64,000 nt of DNA from Phytophthora sp. 'mugwort' (taxonomy: Eukaryota > Oomycota > Peronosporomycetes > Peronosporales > Peronosporaceae): assembly GCA_033558025.1 (NCBI GenBank), contig JAUCEF010000018.1, positions 2,542,001 through 2,606,000 of the forward strand. Reading direction: 5' to 3'. Below, piece by piece: positions 22,592-33,868 of this stretch (position 1 is its first letter; every line of letters starts with the position of its first letter). A program made the position numbers and the translations under genes. A model generated the notes under the pieces. It was given only the letters and a program-made list of their open reading frames with translations. It ran no database searches and was not told where the DNA came from.

Positions 22592-23892
22592 ATGGCGCAA
22601 TTCTGGCCGACGGATCTGCACTTTGCACCTCCTGCAGACGCGCTGGCAGCACCCGAGGCGGACGTGCAGCGGCTGGTGTGGGCCGTGGCGGGCGTGTTCG
22701 TGGCTGCGTCCGTTGCCTCGTCCGCGCTGTTGATCCGCGGCCATCTCAACCACTTCTCTCAGCCCATCGTGCAAAGCAAGGTGCGAGTTATTATATATAT
22801 GTAGCCATCAAATATGGAGCTTTTATTTCTTATATTATATTCTGACATTATTTTATTATTCTGGTTTAGATTGTGGGGATATTGTGGATGGTGCCGATCT
22901 ACGCGACGGATTCATGGCTGAGTCTGCGCTTCAAGGACGCCGCGCTGTATCTGGATCTGATGCGCGACTCGTACGAGGGCTATGTGATTTACCTGTTCCT
23001 GGCATTAATGATCGCCTACTTGGGAGAAGGCAGCAATGAAAAAGTTATTACAATACTAAGGGGTCTACCTGATCTGGAACACCCGTGGCCATTCAACCGA
23101 TGGTTTAAGCCGATTCAGATGGGACCGGGCTTCCTAAAAGACTGCAAGATGGCGACGATGCAGTTCGTAGTGGTCAAACCTATGATGGCATTTGTGGCTA
23201 TTGTACTGAGACTCAATGGAATGTACGACCAGGGCGACTTCAGTGCCAAGAAGGGGTATTTGTACACGAGCTTGGTGGTCAACGCCTCCATCACGTACGC
23301 GTTCTACTACCTGGTGCTATTTTATTTGGCGCTGAGTCCGCAGCTAGCGCCGTACAACCCCGTACCGAAGTTTTTATGTATCAAGGCGGTGCTCTTCTTG
23401 TCTTTCTGGCAGAGTGTGGTGCTGGCCTTCCTTTCTCGTTTCCAGATTATTCACGAACTTGGGTCTTGGAGTGTCGAGAATGTCACGACAGGCATCCAGA
23501 ATCTGCTTATCTGCTTCGAGATGTTTTTTGTGGCTCTAGCGCACCACCGAGCGTTTCCCTACAAGCCGTATGAGCATGGGAATCCGGCGCTGCGTACGAG
23601 TATCCTGGCTGATCATCTTGCGTTTGAAGACGCCATGCGTGACTTCAATGAGGTTATGCCCGTCGTGCTCCCAACTCCTTTTAAACCTGGTGCAGCCACA
23701 TTGAAGGCCAAGAAGAAATACGATTTGGTTCACCCGAAGGACCTCTTTGCCTCAGAGACTATGGGACTACTGACTGATGATGGGGCTACATCTGATGCTG
23801 AAAGCGAGTCGTCCTTGGACTCGAGAGGTTCGAGAAGCTCGAAAAGCTCGAGCACCGGAGGGAAGCCAGTATCGCGCGGTTGGAAGCTGTAG
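22592..23892 (+). CDS. TMEM184 / Ost-alpha family membrane protein
   Basis: Two exons, 22592-22780 and 22870-23892, give 403 residues. The exon junction falls inside the family's signature SKIVGILWMVPIYATDSWLSL. About seven hydrophobic segments follow, including VVKPMMAFVAIVLRLNGMY, SITYAFYYLVLFYLALSP and LCIKAVLFLSFWQSVVLAFL. The C-terminus is a Ser-rich tail with GSRSSKSSS. Members of this DUF300 family include the vertebrate bile-acid transporter subunit Ost-alpha and the vacuolar LAZ1 proteins of plants; substrate is unknown for most. The short extracellular N-terminus (LHFAPPADALAAPE) precedes the first membrane helix near residue 30. Confidence 0.9.
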
Positions 23893-24030
23893 AGAATCAG
23901 GACAAGATTCTCTTTTATCTATTTGAACATTACACAACGATGCTATACATTCAAAGCCGACATTTCCACCCGCATTCGGGCGCTTACAGGCTTTGCTCTG
24001 TGTCCTGCATTGAACATCTCCAACACATGT

Positions 24031-27000
24031 TCACGGGGTCTCTTTACGGATCTGGAAATTCCGGAGATCTTCCTGGCCGACCAATTCCAACCCCTTCTCA
24101 TTAGCGAGATGCAGCACGCATATGAAGTAGAAGGAGACAGTCACATTTGGAGGCACCTATACAAATCACATAACCAGAATTAGCAACGCTATATACAACA
24201 CAAGAGCCAACACTACTCTTCATACCTTGCCCGCGACGTTCTCGACCACATTTTCGAATGTTGTGTTCGGTGCCACGTCATCACCATCTTCATCCTTTGC
24301 ATCGATCTCTGGTTCACGAGGGCGTTTACCACTCTCATTAACAGTGACATTATTGTCAGCTTGATCAGCATCACCAGCCTTTTCAATGCTGTTATCAACT
24401 GCATCCTTCTTCTCTTCATTCTTGACAACTTTTTTCTCCAAATGATCCCAGATACTGCCCTTTAATTTCTTCACATCCACACGCTTGGCAAAGCGTTCAT
24501 AGTGTACGCCAATTTTCTCAACTACGCGATCAGCCTGGACTAGCCCTTCCACGGAATACAACGTTTCTGGGCCAGGGTCATCTCCTACGCTAGTGCCTTC
24601 ATCTTCATCATCGTAATCAGGATCGAAACCAGCGCTGTCCTCATTGTAAGTGAAAGGCTGTTCCCGACCGTGATCGTCGACAGCATCACCACTGCTGTCT
24701 CCAAATTCAATGATATGATCTGATACGCCATCCCGATGGGCACTGTCCAATGCACCACTGCCACGCTTTCTGAAAAACCGAGGCCTTTCCTTTAAGAAAT
24801 GTCTGAAAAACAGACCGAGCTCAATGTGCGTATCCACAGGCAACACGAGATCAGAAGCGTTTTCTGTCTGCTTCTTCAAATTACTCTTGGATACTTCCAA
24901 ACTGGAAGCAGATTTTGGTGCCTTTAGCCTCGACAAGTCAGGTTCGTCGCCAAAGAAATCGACCGTATTTGCTGCCTTCTTATCCATACCAGCACTGCTT
25001 CCCTTCCGGACACGATCGGTAGAACTTTCGGTTGGCTCCGGCTTAATCACAATACCATCTTCATCAACTTCTCCGTTGACTTCTACGAGTCCATCCTTTT
25101 CAGACTCTTCCTTCAAACGCTGCTTCATTTGAATCTTGCGAACTGCAGGGAACTTCCAGTGCCCCGGGCCAGCCCAATTTCGGAGCATCTTTACGTCGAA
25201 ATACGAGTAGTCATTCTTACCATCCGGATCTTCTCCACCCTGTTCGTCTTCCAGCGTGGCCGAGCGGACCAGAGCAGACTCAATCATCTGCGAGAACAGA
25301 TTGTTTTCGTAGTTCTCCGGCAAGTTTTCGTTCACTTTGGCAAGAAAGAAGTCAGCAGCAGTTGACGTCAGCGACGAATCCTTGTCTAGAGCTTTAGGCC
25401 CACTTTCGGTGCCATCCTGAGTGAGATCCTCATGCACACTGTTTTCATCATCACTAGCAGCCAGATCAACAATGTCCGTCTCCTTTTCCATGTTCACATC
25501 GTCAGCTGACTCAGCTTCAGCGACTTCCTCTGCATCGTCACCACTGTCACCGCTAACCTCATCAGCATCATAGTCTGCATTATCATCACCAAACTCTATG
25601 GAGGCATCAGGCTGTGCGTCCTCTCCGTCCGATTCATCCCCACTAGCACCTTCCATGATACCAGCTAGGTTCATGGTTATAACATCTTGCTTATCTAGCG
25701 TCTTCCGTCGTCCCTTCACTGGCGTTTTCAGGAGAAAATCGTTCTTGATACCGAGCTTGTGGCGGGACTCGTCTCCGTAAAACTCGTCCAGTTGATCGTA
25801 CATCCGATACAACGGCGGACAAACATCCAAATTTTGGACATCCTGGCTAAAGCACGATAGATCACCGAAAATCGACAAGCTGATACGCTTTTTGGCAGCA
25901 AGAGGCTTGTCTTCTTTTGCCACTTCGAGAGCGTCAAGACTGTCGCCTTCCTTCGCTTTTGTGTCTTCCGTATCTTCGACTTCATCCTTCTCTTTACTCT
26001 GCTCATCCTCTGTGGTGACATCTTCCGACGAATCTGCTTTCTCCTTTCCAAGCTCCTTCATCTCGGCGTCCTCGCTAGCAGCCTCTGTCGTTTCCTTATC
26101 GATAGATACGTCCTCGTCAGATCCCACCTTCTTGCCACCAAATTGGTTTACCGTTGTATCACCATCTTCTTGCTCCTCGTCCTTCTTGTCACTTTCATCC
26201 TGGCCATCTTTCTCTAGAGATGCAGCCTCCCCATCCTTCTGGCCTTCCTCGTCTTCTTTGTCCTCCGCAGAATCAGTGGTATCCATTTCATCAGAAGGTT
26301 CAGTCTCTACAGCATTCTCCTTTGACTTGACGTCGTGAGTCTTCTTCTCCGCCTTCTCTTTCTCTTCCAGCTCGATCTTTGCCTTGTCTGCAACCTCATG
26401 AATGGGCTTTCGCGTCACGACACTCACATCCGACGAGTTCAACAAAATCTTGCAGCCATCGTACACACTAAGATTCGCCAGCAGCATCCCCTTCGCGCCA
26501 CCCTCATCAAACGACTGGGACATCTTGTGGAATAACGGGTCAGCCTCGCACTCCGTGTCATACGCCTTCAAGTTAATGTTGTTCAAGTTCTTCTCGATCG
26601 TGCGCGCATGGGTCTTTCTCGTCTTGCGTGCGGTCGTGGTCGTCCCTCCAGCATCACTGCCGGCATCCTCCACGCCGTGCTTCTGCTCCGTGCGCGACAA
26701 GTTCTCCAGGATCTTGTACGACGAGTTCCATGTATCGTCAACTCTGTACGAGTAGATCTTGATGCTTGCGTCCAGCGTGCAGCTTGCCTTCTGGAAATTG
26801 TACGTGTCGTCATCCGCATCTCCGTCCGTGACAGTTTTCTTGGACGAGTCCAGAATATCCTCCATGTGGTCGATCAAATGCAATGACCACGAGTTCTTAA
26901 CGTTAATTTTCTGTCATCACCGTCAATTCATATAAAATATCATCAGCATTTTTTATAATAATTCTCCCCCACAGTAGAAATAGTTTCCGTACATTCTCCG

Positions 27001-27337
27001 AGGACATCTTGATAATGGTCGAGTACATGTCACTAATGTACTGTTTGCTGCGCGTTGGGGCCGCGGTTGACCCTCCAGCACCCGCAGCGGCTCCCGCCTT
27101 CCTCTCGCTGGGCGTTAGAGAGCGTCGACGCTGCTGGAAGGCCAGCGAGCGGCGCTTGCGGCGCCTCCGGGCGATCTCTTCCTCGTCATTCTGAGACAGC
27201 GAACGCTTGCGTTTACCTGTGGCACGCTTGGTCGAGTCCCGTGGGGGCTGCGTCTTCTCCTCCTCGTCCTCCGTCAGCTCGTACTGCTCCTCGTCGCTCT
27301 CGCCGTCGCTCTTGGGCTCGCCGCCTGTCGCCGCCAT
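24031..27337 (-). CDS. NCAPH: Condensin complex subunit CAP-H (Barren)
   Basis: Kleisin subunit that bridges SMC2 and SMC4 in condensin I and is needed for mitotic chromosome compaction. Three exons: 26993-27337, 24226-26910 and 24031-24156, in frame, 1051 residues. Signatures are SQYISDM-like SKQYISDMYSTIIKMSSEN at the end of exon 1, NKINVKNSWSLHLIDHMEDI across the first junction, GDLSCFSQDVQNLDVCPPLY in the middle, and the final FYFICVLHLANEKGLEL helix. It is much longer than the human protein (~740) because of very acidic Glu/Asp/Lys-rich inserts between residues ~270 and 430 and ~520-600. The strict match at both ends makes the call firm. The last exon is easily missed because the second exon runs into an early stop. 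Confidence 0.93.
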
Positions 27338-27526
27338 AGTAACCTTTACGTTTGAATTGTGCGCGCCTAAGGTGCGGATGGCATTGAAGTGAGGGAATGA
27401 CACAAGGTCGTTTTGACTTGGTCCTAGTATGCACATATTTTTGAACATAGGGGTTTTGGGTGTGGCGATGTGTACAAATTGTGTAGCCATTTGGGGTGAA
27501 GTGTAGCTACCTACTACAATAACAAG

Positions 27527-28114
27527 ATGAAGCGGCTTGAAGCGATGGAGCACTTCCGACGGAAGATTGACGAGAACCCGATGGACACCAGTGCGCAGCA
27601 CCATTTTGCGGTGCTGGCAAAAGCTGGAGGTGACCAGGAGGCCCACGCGCGACATTCCCGGATCGCATGGCTCACACGACAAGGCGGACCGGAGGTCTCG
27701 AACGAATTGGCACTTGCGCGGATTCAAGCGGGACAAGGCGAGGAAGCCGAGACGCTGCTGCGCCAAACCATCGCGCGCTGGCCTACGTTTCCTCATGCGT
27801 ACAGCAATTTGGCGGCTCTACTGGCCAGACGGGGCAAGTACGCGGAGGCGCTGACTCACTGTTCGATGGCGCTGAAATTGTCCCCAGACGACCCAAGTGT
27901 GCACCGGAATATCGCACGCCTGTACGAACAGCTCGGCCGGTCCACCGAGGCGCTCATGCATTTCCAACGGGTGTTGATCTTAACACCCGAGGACGCCGAC
28001 GTTGCGAAGCGGGTGGCGATGCTCACCGTTAATCGAGGACGCACGGACGTTGGCACGGAACACTACACCCGGTACAGGGAACTCACGGGGCAGCATTACG
28101 ACCTCAAACTCTGA
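27527..28114 (+). CDS. TPR-repeat protein, small
   Basis: A 195-residue single-exon protein of tetratricopeptide repeats. Three good TPR units are visible: GQGEEAETLLRQTIARWPTF, LARRGKYAEALTHCSMALKL and LYEQLGRSTEALMHFQRVLI, with a weaker one at the N-terminus. Repeats of this type make protein-binding superhelices. No other domain, signal peptide or membrane segment is present. It is head-to-head with CAP-H, 189 bp between starts. Function cannot be assigned; the C-terminus RELTGQHYDL is not recognised. Confidence 0.78.
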   Translation: MKRLEAMEHFRRKIDENPMDTSAQHHFAVLAKAGGDQEAHARHSRIAWLTRQGGPEVSNELALARIQAGQGEEAETLLRQTIARWPTFPHAYSNLAALLARRGKYAEALTHCSMALKLSPDDPSVHRNIARLYEQLGRSTEALMHFQRVLILTPEDADVAKRVAMLTVNRGRTDVGTEHYTRYRELTGQHYDLKL

Positions 28115-28833
28115 GATATACAGGCTAAAGATCACGCGCAGTTGAAGTCGTTCGCTATGCGTTCAGAATGAACTCAGTTCCCTGACCAGAACTTGTCCTA
28201 TCTTTCGCGTCTTCTTTAAGAAAATGCACTGGGTTCCATAGACTGAAATTTCTTACAAGTGAAAAGTTCAATCACTGGCCGAGATCAGTTTGTTTGTTCA
28301 GATCAATCTAGACTTGGTGCCCCCCCCTCACTTGTCAATCTATTTTATCTAAATCGGTCACATTAATCGAGGCTGGAAGGTGGCGTGAACTTTAAGGTGC
28401 GAAATCTCTTGTTAAAATTGGGTATTTCCGGCGAAATGGGGAGGGGGGTACAGGAGGCCGCCAAGGTTACTAGGGATTGCTGCACTAATATAGGAATAAT
28501 CCATCCGGACGGGACCTCGAGCCTCGTGCCCTGCCCCTCGTCGTACCTCAAGCTTCAAAGTGGCGAGAGATGGCAGAACTGATAGCTATCTGCCTCTCTT
28601 TTCGTTCTATTGCTGGCAGGACACTAGCTGCTAGCCCTCGTACACTCGAGTTGGATTACAAAGACATCCTGCCCAGCTTCAGAGGTTCGAGAACCTGACC
28701 CTATTCAAAGTCCAAAGTCCACAGACCTCCATCTCACTCCTCACTCTCTCTTTCGTGTCACGAACCTCTCCATCTGTCCAGCTGGCTCCAGGTGTAACAC
28801 TGCAGGCAGACCCAGCAAAGCTTCACATTCGCC
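28115..28833. other. Spacer, no gene seen
   Basis: Short open frames without family resemblance. The last ~120 bp before 28834 are CT-rich and probably include the promoter of the ankyrin gene. A C-run lies at 28320-28326. Confidence 0.5.
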
Positions 28834-31281
28834 ATGAAGCGCTCGTTCCAACACGTGTCCGCAGTCAGGTCCGACGTCGTGAACATCAACACACCCGCCA
28901 GTATGGACACTGAACCAGTCGCCAACACTGCCGCTAGTCACGATACCAATTACTTTGGACGAGCACGGAAGCACAGGGTCCTATGCCGTCCTCCGCCGTC
29001 AGCTCTCGAGGTGAACCGTGCACCTCACCCGACTGGTTCTCACCTGGCGTTCTCGAGGATGTCACCGCTCTCTCCTCGGAGATGCGGCGACTTGGAAGCT
29101 GCTTTACAAGAAGAGGCGTTGCTCTGTCTAATCCTTTCGTTCCACAACGTCCGCGATCACCAGATCATCCGTCAAACCAGTCGCTCCTGGCGACGACGCG
29201 TGCAGACATTGGACCTGGACCGACTCGACTTGTCCGCCACAACCTCACCCGTACGCACTCGCACGCTCGATCGCGCGTGCCAAGGCGTGCTACAGAGCTA
29301 CACGCGAGTTCGTCGACTGGACCTGTCAGGCCAACGTTCCCTCGCCGACCGAGACCTGCTCGTACTGACGTCGTGCTTTTGGGCTCATCTCGAAGAAATC
29401 GTCGCCAATGACTGTCGGGAGATTTCGGATTTTGGACTGCTCGCCGTGCTCAACGCTCAGTCGCTTCGACTCCGTTCCGTCTCGGTGCGTCGATGCAAGC
29501 GGGTGACGGGTGAACTGTTTGCCGCTCAGACGTCGCCGTCGCAGCAGCTCACCGGGTCGCACCCTTCCCTGACCACTCTCAATCTGGATGACACAAGCGT
29601 GACCCGAGCCTTCATCTCACGTATTGAAGCTCGCTTCCCAACGCTTGAGCGGTTGAGTGCTCTTCACACTCCGGCCCATCGAGCATTTTTCCAACAGGAC
29701 TCGACGTTGATCATTCTGCTGCGTGAACTGCAGCTGCTGGTGAGCCACGAACTCGTTGAATTGCCATTGCTGCCCGCTCTTCTCGACGAATTCACCCGGT
29801 GGTGCCGCAGTCGACGCGGAGATGAAACGACAGTCTTTGAGCGAACGTTGATAGCGAGTGGGTCACGTACGTTGCTAGACATCCCTTTGCTCTTGGCTGG
29901 TAGCGGTGATACCACCGATGTGAGCACTGACGAAGCGGAAGACGGCGTGGCGTTCATGTCACCACTACTGTACGCATGTGCCAGTGGAAAGACACGACTT
30001 TTACCAGTTATTCTGTCGGCTGGAAAGGCTCAGCCCAATAGTACGTCGTTAGACTTGGAGAATACTGACGCCGACGGACACTCCGCATTGAGCCTTGCAG
30101 TAGTCAACGGACTGACGGAAGCCACACGGCTGCTGCTCCGAGCTGGATGCGACATCAATACTCGTTCCCTGAGCTTAGCGTCTCCTCTGTATCTTGCCAG
30201 TGAGCACGGCTGGGATGTGCTGGTGGACATGTTACTGGACGCAAACGCACGAAGGGATTGTGCTATCGCCGGTGGCGCGACGGCCTTGTGCGTTGCTGCC
30301 AAGAATGGCCACCGATCAACGGTACTTCGACTACTTGCAGCTGAGACGCAAGCTGAGGATGAAGCACAGGCGCGAGGCCGTATCAACAAACAACAACTGG
30401 TTCAAGCAATGTTCCTGGCTTGTGAAGGTGGTCACTTGTTTGTGGTCTCTGACCTTCTACTGCTAACCGAGCTAGATGCCAACGTCCTCATGGACGAAAA
30501 TGTATCGCCGCTCTACTTGGCGTGTCAAATGGGATACGTGGCCATCGCTTCGCTACTACTAGCGCGTGGAGCTGACCCCAGTTTCCGCCGGCCACAGGGT
30601 GGAGTATCCTGTCTCTATATCGCTGCTCAAGAAGGACACGACCAGATTGTAGAGTTACTAGTACGCGCTGGGGCTGACGTCCACGCAAAGATGGACGACA
30701 TGTCCACTGCGCTTCACATTGCAGCTCGCATGGGACGGAAGGGTGTCTCTAGAGCGCTGCTGCATTGCGGGGCTTGTCTGAATGAACAGACCCGTTCTGG
30801 ACTGACAGCGCTGTATATTGCAAGCGAAGAAGGTCACGCGAAGCTGGTCCAGCTCTTACTGGATGCCGGTGCAGCACGCGACACGCAGACGTCCAGTGGC
30901 GCGACGGCACTCTTTGCCGCCGTGCATCGTGGTCACAGCGCTGTCGTGAAGGTTCTGCTGCTTGGTGGTGCGAGCGCCATTGTGTCCAAGAACAACGGTA
31001 CCAGTCCACTTGATGCTGCGGCGCTACTGGGTAATGTGAAGATTGCGCGACTTCTGTTGCGTTTTGGAGCACGCGTAGGAGGATTGGCATTACATTTTGC
31101 GGAGCGTCGACGGGATGCTGCCGATCTCCAGGCGCTACTGCGCACACGCTACTACACTCAACATTTTGTCCACGGCGTCAGTCCGACCGTCGTGGCCAGC
31201 ATCCTCCCTACAACAGCTCCAGCCACGGCCACGACTGTGGTAACTGCAGCATCGGAGCACGAGATCACGTCAGTCCGATAG
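28834..31281 (+). CDS. F-box-like / LRR / ankyrin-repeat protein
   Basis: A single exon encoding 815 residues. Residues ~85-130 resemble an F-box (LEAALQEEALLCLILSFHNV, then SRSWRRRVQ). They are followed by leucine-rich repeats of the cysteine-containing type (RRLDLSGQRSLADRDLL, LEEIVANDCREISDFGL, LRSVSVRRCKRVTGELF). From ~370 to ~790 there are about eleven ankyrin repeats, for example SALSLAVVNGLTEATRLLLR, SPLYLACQMGYVAIASLLL and TALYIASEEGHAKLVQLLLD. This layout suggests a substrate adaptor of an SCF ubiquitin ligase. That is inference, since the F-box is weak. There is no signal peptide, so it is intracellular. The repeats differ enough from each other to look old. Upstream in-frame Mets were not found. 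Confidence 0.82.
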   Translation: MKRSFQHVSAVRSDVVNINTPASMDTEPVANTAASHDTNYFGRARKHRVLCRPPPSALEVNRAPHPTGSHLAFSRMSPLSPRRCGDLEAALQEEALLCLILSFHNVRDHQIIRQTSRSWRRRVQTLDLDRLDLSATTSPVRTRTLDRACQGVLQSYTRVRRLDLSGQRSLADRDLLVLTSCFWAHLEEIVANDCREISDFGLLAVLNAQSLRLRSVSVRRCKRVTGELFAAQTSPSQQLTGSHPSLTTLNLDDTSVTRAFISRIEARFPTLERLSALHTPAHRAFFQQDSTLIILLRELQLLVSHELVELPLLPALLDEFTRWCRSRRGDETTVFERTLIASGSRTLLDIPLLLAGSGDTTDVSTDEAEDGVAFMSPLLYACASGKTRLLPVILSAGKAQPNSTSLDLENTDADGHSALSLAVVNGLTEATRLLLRAGCDINTRSLSLASPLYLASEHGWDVLVDMLLDANARRDCAIAGGATALCVAAKNGHRSTVLRLLAAETQAEDEAQARGRINKQQLVQAMFLACEGGHLFVVSDLLLLTELDANVLMDENVSPLYLACQMGYVAIASLLLARGADPSFRRPQGGVSCLYIAAQEGHDQIVELLVRAGADVHAKMDDMSTALHIAARMGRKGVSRALLHCGACLNEQTRSGLTALYIASEEGHAKLVQLLLDAGAARDTQTSSGATALFAAVHRGHSAVVKVLLLGGASAIVSKNNGTSPLDAAALLGNVKIARLLLRFGARVGGLALHFAERRRDAADLQALLRTRYYTQHFVHGVSPTVVASILPTTAPATATTVVTAASEHEITSVR

Positions 31282-31430
31282 AAAATATCAGCATTTAATA
31301 AGCGCTGACCAATTAGAAATATAACTTCAAGTTGAAGCGATCATTTTGTTACTACTGTACTACAGTAGTAGTATTGTATTGTGCAATTTACGTCGAGTAC
31401 AGTACATTACAATAACAATACATTTCTTAC

Positions 31431-32078
31431 TTACGCATTGTGCGCTGAAGCGTCCACAGCTTGCTCGTCCTTCGCCTTCGGACTTGACTTGTGGTCGCCC
31501 TTGATCTTGTCAAACTGGTTATCGATCTTGTTGGCCACGTGATGCACAGCCTCCATAGCGCGTGACTTGATCGAGGGCTTCTCGATCTCACCCATAGCAC
31601 CCAGGACTTGAATAAGCTGACGCTGGAGAGGCGCAAAGCCACAAAACGTGGCGTCGCGAGTCGTGCTTACAAGCCACTCGACCGTCTCGGAGGTCGTGCG
31701 CTTTCTGTCACTCTGCTTGTTGGGCGTCGGGTGCTCCGTATCATAAGCGTTGGCCACTTTGTGGAGATCAGCCAGGGCATTGAAAGTCTGTTCCATGGCG
31801 CTACGAGCAGTGTTGACCTCGTTCACGCCTGCATCCTTCCGGATGTGATCAGCCGAGTGTCTGAGCGCCTTCACGGCGTCTTTGGCGTGATCGAGACCGT
31901 CGTCGAAGAATGACGTCGCCGAGCTCGACAGGTGCAGGTGGTACTTGTGATCGTATTCACCGAGACTGTGCTTGAGAGCGTCAAGGTAGGTCAGTGTGTC
32001 CTGTGCGCTTTGATGCAGCTGAGCCTGCAGCTTGGTGCACTCCTGTCCCGCGAGAGCGTTCGTGGCGGACTTGCCCAT
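31431..32078 (-). CDS. Helical protein of unknown family, copy A
   Basis: A 215-residue single-exon protein. Start MGKSATNALAGQECTKLQ, then heptad-like helices (LTYLDALKHSLGEYDHKYHL, DHAKDAVKALRHSADHIRK, ADLHKVANAYDTEHP). No signal peptide or membrane segment; the tail is Lys/Asp/Ser-rich. It is clearly related to the protein at 32994-33698 over the first ~120 residues (shared MGK start, ALK-x-L-x-EYD motif, AYD motif). I do not recognise the family. The two are divergent, 915 bp apart, as after an inverted duplication. It converges on the ankyrin gene with 149 bp between stops. Confidence 0.7.
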   Translation of the reverse strand: MGKSATNALAGQECTKLQAQLHQSAQDTLTYLDALKHSLGEYDHKYHLHLSSSATSFFDDGLDHAKDAVKALRHSADHIRKDAGVNEVNTARSAMEQTFNALADLHKVANAYDTEHPTPNKQSDRKRTTSETVEWLVSTTRDATFCGFAPLQRQLIQVLGAMGEIEKPSIKSRAMEAVHHVANKIDNQFDKIKGDHKSSPKAKDEQAVDASAHNA

Positions 32079-32993
32079 TCTTGAGGTTGGTGGTTAGTTC
32101 GACGTGTGGCCTTCAGCTGAGTTTGTGGAATGGGCGAAAGCTAATAACGTCCTCGGTGAACCCACACGGAATGACGCGAGGGAGAATCCATTTTTCAATG
32201 TCTCAGTGCGACGATTACTACACTGGAAGCAGATTGCAAAGGAAACGACGAGCATATGTTTACCGCTGTGTCATCGATCGCCAATTCCTTTACTGGGATG
32301 AGGATCAACTTGTACCGGCAAGTAAGATTCTCGCAAAAGATCGGTTCTTCAAATTTGCTATAATTTGAACACGATCTGAAAGGTGCTGTCTTCGCATTAG
32401 CACTCATCGTTGACGCAATAGGACCGTGGTCAGATAGGAAAATAGCTTTCAAAAAGCTTGACAGCAAAAACTTTGAAAACAACGGTTAGGTCCAATTGCT
32501 GTCCCAAGACTATAAACCTTCTCTTGCCTAGCAACGATTCTAATTACTTCATGTATTAATAGTATGCTACATCCACCTATACTTTGAAACCTAGACCTAA
32601 ATGAGGTGAAGCTCCGACAAAGATCGGCAAGAACAATAAGAGGCTGGAATTTTGTCGACGATCTCCAATGAATAACAAAACGCACTCAGCCGTGAAAATA
32701 AATACACAAGCCTCAGCACATGGCCTCTACCAGCAAATTCATGACACGGCTAACCATAAAGGCCAACAAAAATAGCGATGAGATTAAGCCAGCTTAGCGT
32801 GCGCGCATCACGAATCCAGTACGTCGGGTGAGAATAGTGGCCGACTTTACGAAGTAAGCCACTATTTTCATGGAACAACTTCCGACCCATGTGGCTGCTC
32901 TTAGCTTGTCAATCGATTTGTTCATTTCGGAATCTGAACGCTAGCGCTCAAGCGACACCTTAACCGTCGACAGCACAAGTTCCAACGTAACCA
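32079..32993. other. Spacer between the paired helical-protein genes
   Basis: No gene is supported. A short frame at 32104-32301 (VLGEPTRNDARENPFFN) looks protein-like but has no partner and no family; it may be transposon debris. Confidence 0.45.
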
Positions 32994-33698
32994 ATGGGCA
33001 AGGCCACTGAACTGAACGCCGCCGCCGAGCAGGAGTTTTCCAAGCTGGAAAAGCTTCTAATCTACACAGCGGACGAAGCTGCTAGCTGCCTCAAAGCTCT
33101 GAAGAGCAATCTCTCCGAGTATGACAAGCGTCACGGGCTGCTCTTCCTCAACACTTCGAAATCCTTCATGAGAAGCGACATCCGCGCCGCGAAGGACAAA
33201 GCTGCCGAGTTGAAGCACGTTGCCAACCAGATTGACAAGAGTGAGAGCCCCTCTGAATCGGAGATCACGGCAGCTCGCAGCAAGATTCATGAGGTCTCGG
33301 ATGCTATGCTCAATCTGAAGAAGAAAGCTCGTGCGTATGACAGGAAAAATCACTTGGAGGGTCTGACGGCGGCCGAGCTCCAAGCCGAGGGACGTCGCTC
33401 GGATAACAACAGGTCGGAATCTGAAAGCAGCTGGTTCAGTGAAGACAGCAGCAGCGACCGCAGTGGCAACGGTATTCGCGGGGCGACCGACCGGGTGGAG
33501 CCAGTGGTGAAATCGACTGTGCGCAACAACTTCAGTGGGTTTTCCGCTTTGAAGCACCAGGTTCTGGAGGCGGAAGAGTCACTCTCGCCTTCGTTCACCG
33601 ACCGCGTCCTGAGCACAATGGCTTCCATGTCGGACAGTTTGAAGGGAGAAGACAACTTCGCGACCTACGGCAAGGAAAATAAGAGGATGAGCATGTAA
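32994..33698 (+). CDS. Helical protein of unknown family, copy B
   Basis: A 234-residue single-exon protein and paralogue of the one at 31431-32078. It starts MGKATELNAAAEQEFSKLE and keeps the same helix order (CLKALKSNLSEYDKRHGLL, DIRAAKDKAAELKHVANQID, LNLKKKARAYDRKNHLEG). A Ser/Asp/Arg-rich linker (SESESSWFSEDSSSDRSG) and a second helical segment follow. No known domain, signal peptide or membrane helix is visible. Identity between the two copies is low outside short motifs, so the duplication is not recent. A cytoplasmic coiled-coil or scaffold role is only a guess. Confidence 0.7.
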   Translation: MGKATELNAAAEQEFSKLEKLLIYTADEAASCLKALKSNLSEYDKRHGLLFLNTSKSFMRSDIRAAKDKAAELKHVANQIDKSESPSESEITAARSKIHEVSDAMLNLKKKARAYDRKNHLEGLTAAELQAEGRRSDNNRSESESSWFSEDSSSDRSGNGIRGATDRVEPVVKSTVRNNFSGFSALKHQVLEAEESLSPSFTDRVLSTMASMSDSLKGEDNFATYGKENKRMSM

Positions 33699-33868
33699 CT
33701 TGTAACTTCGCCGCTGCTTTGATGCATCACACACAGACGAATTTCATTTTGCATATTTTCCACAAATAAATGAACTTGAATGTAGCCATTTACACAGCAT
33801 TCAAGCAATGTGGCTCACATAACCTTATCACTCAGCCAATCATAGGCCACTTGCCATTCTGCGTGAAC

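Noticed and set aside
32104..32301. Short protein-like frame in the helical-pair spacer
   Set aside because: No start, no family and no continuation; may be debris.
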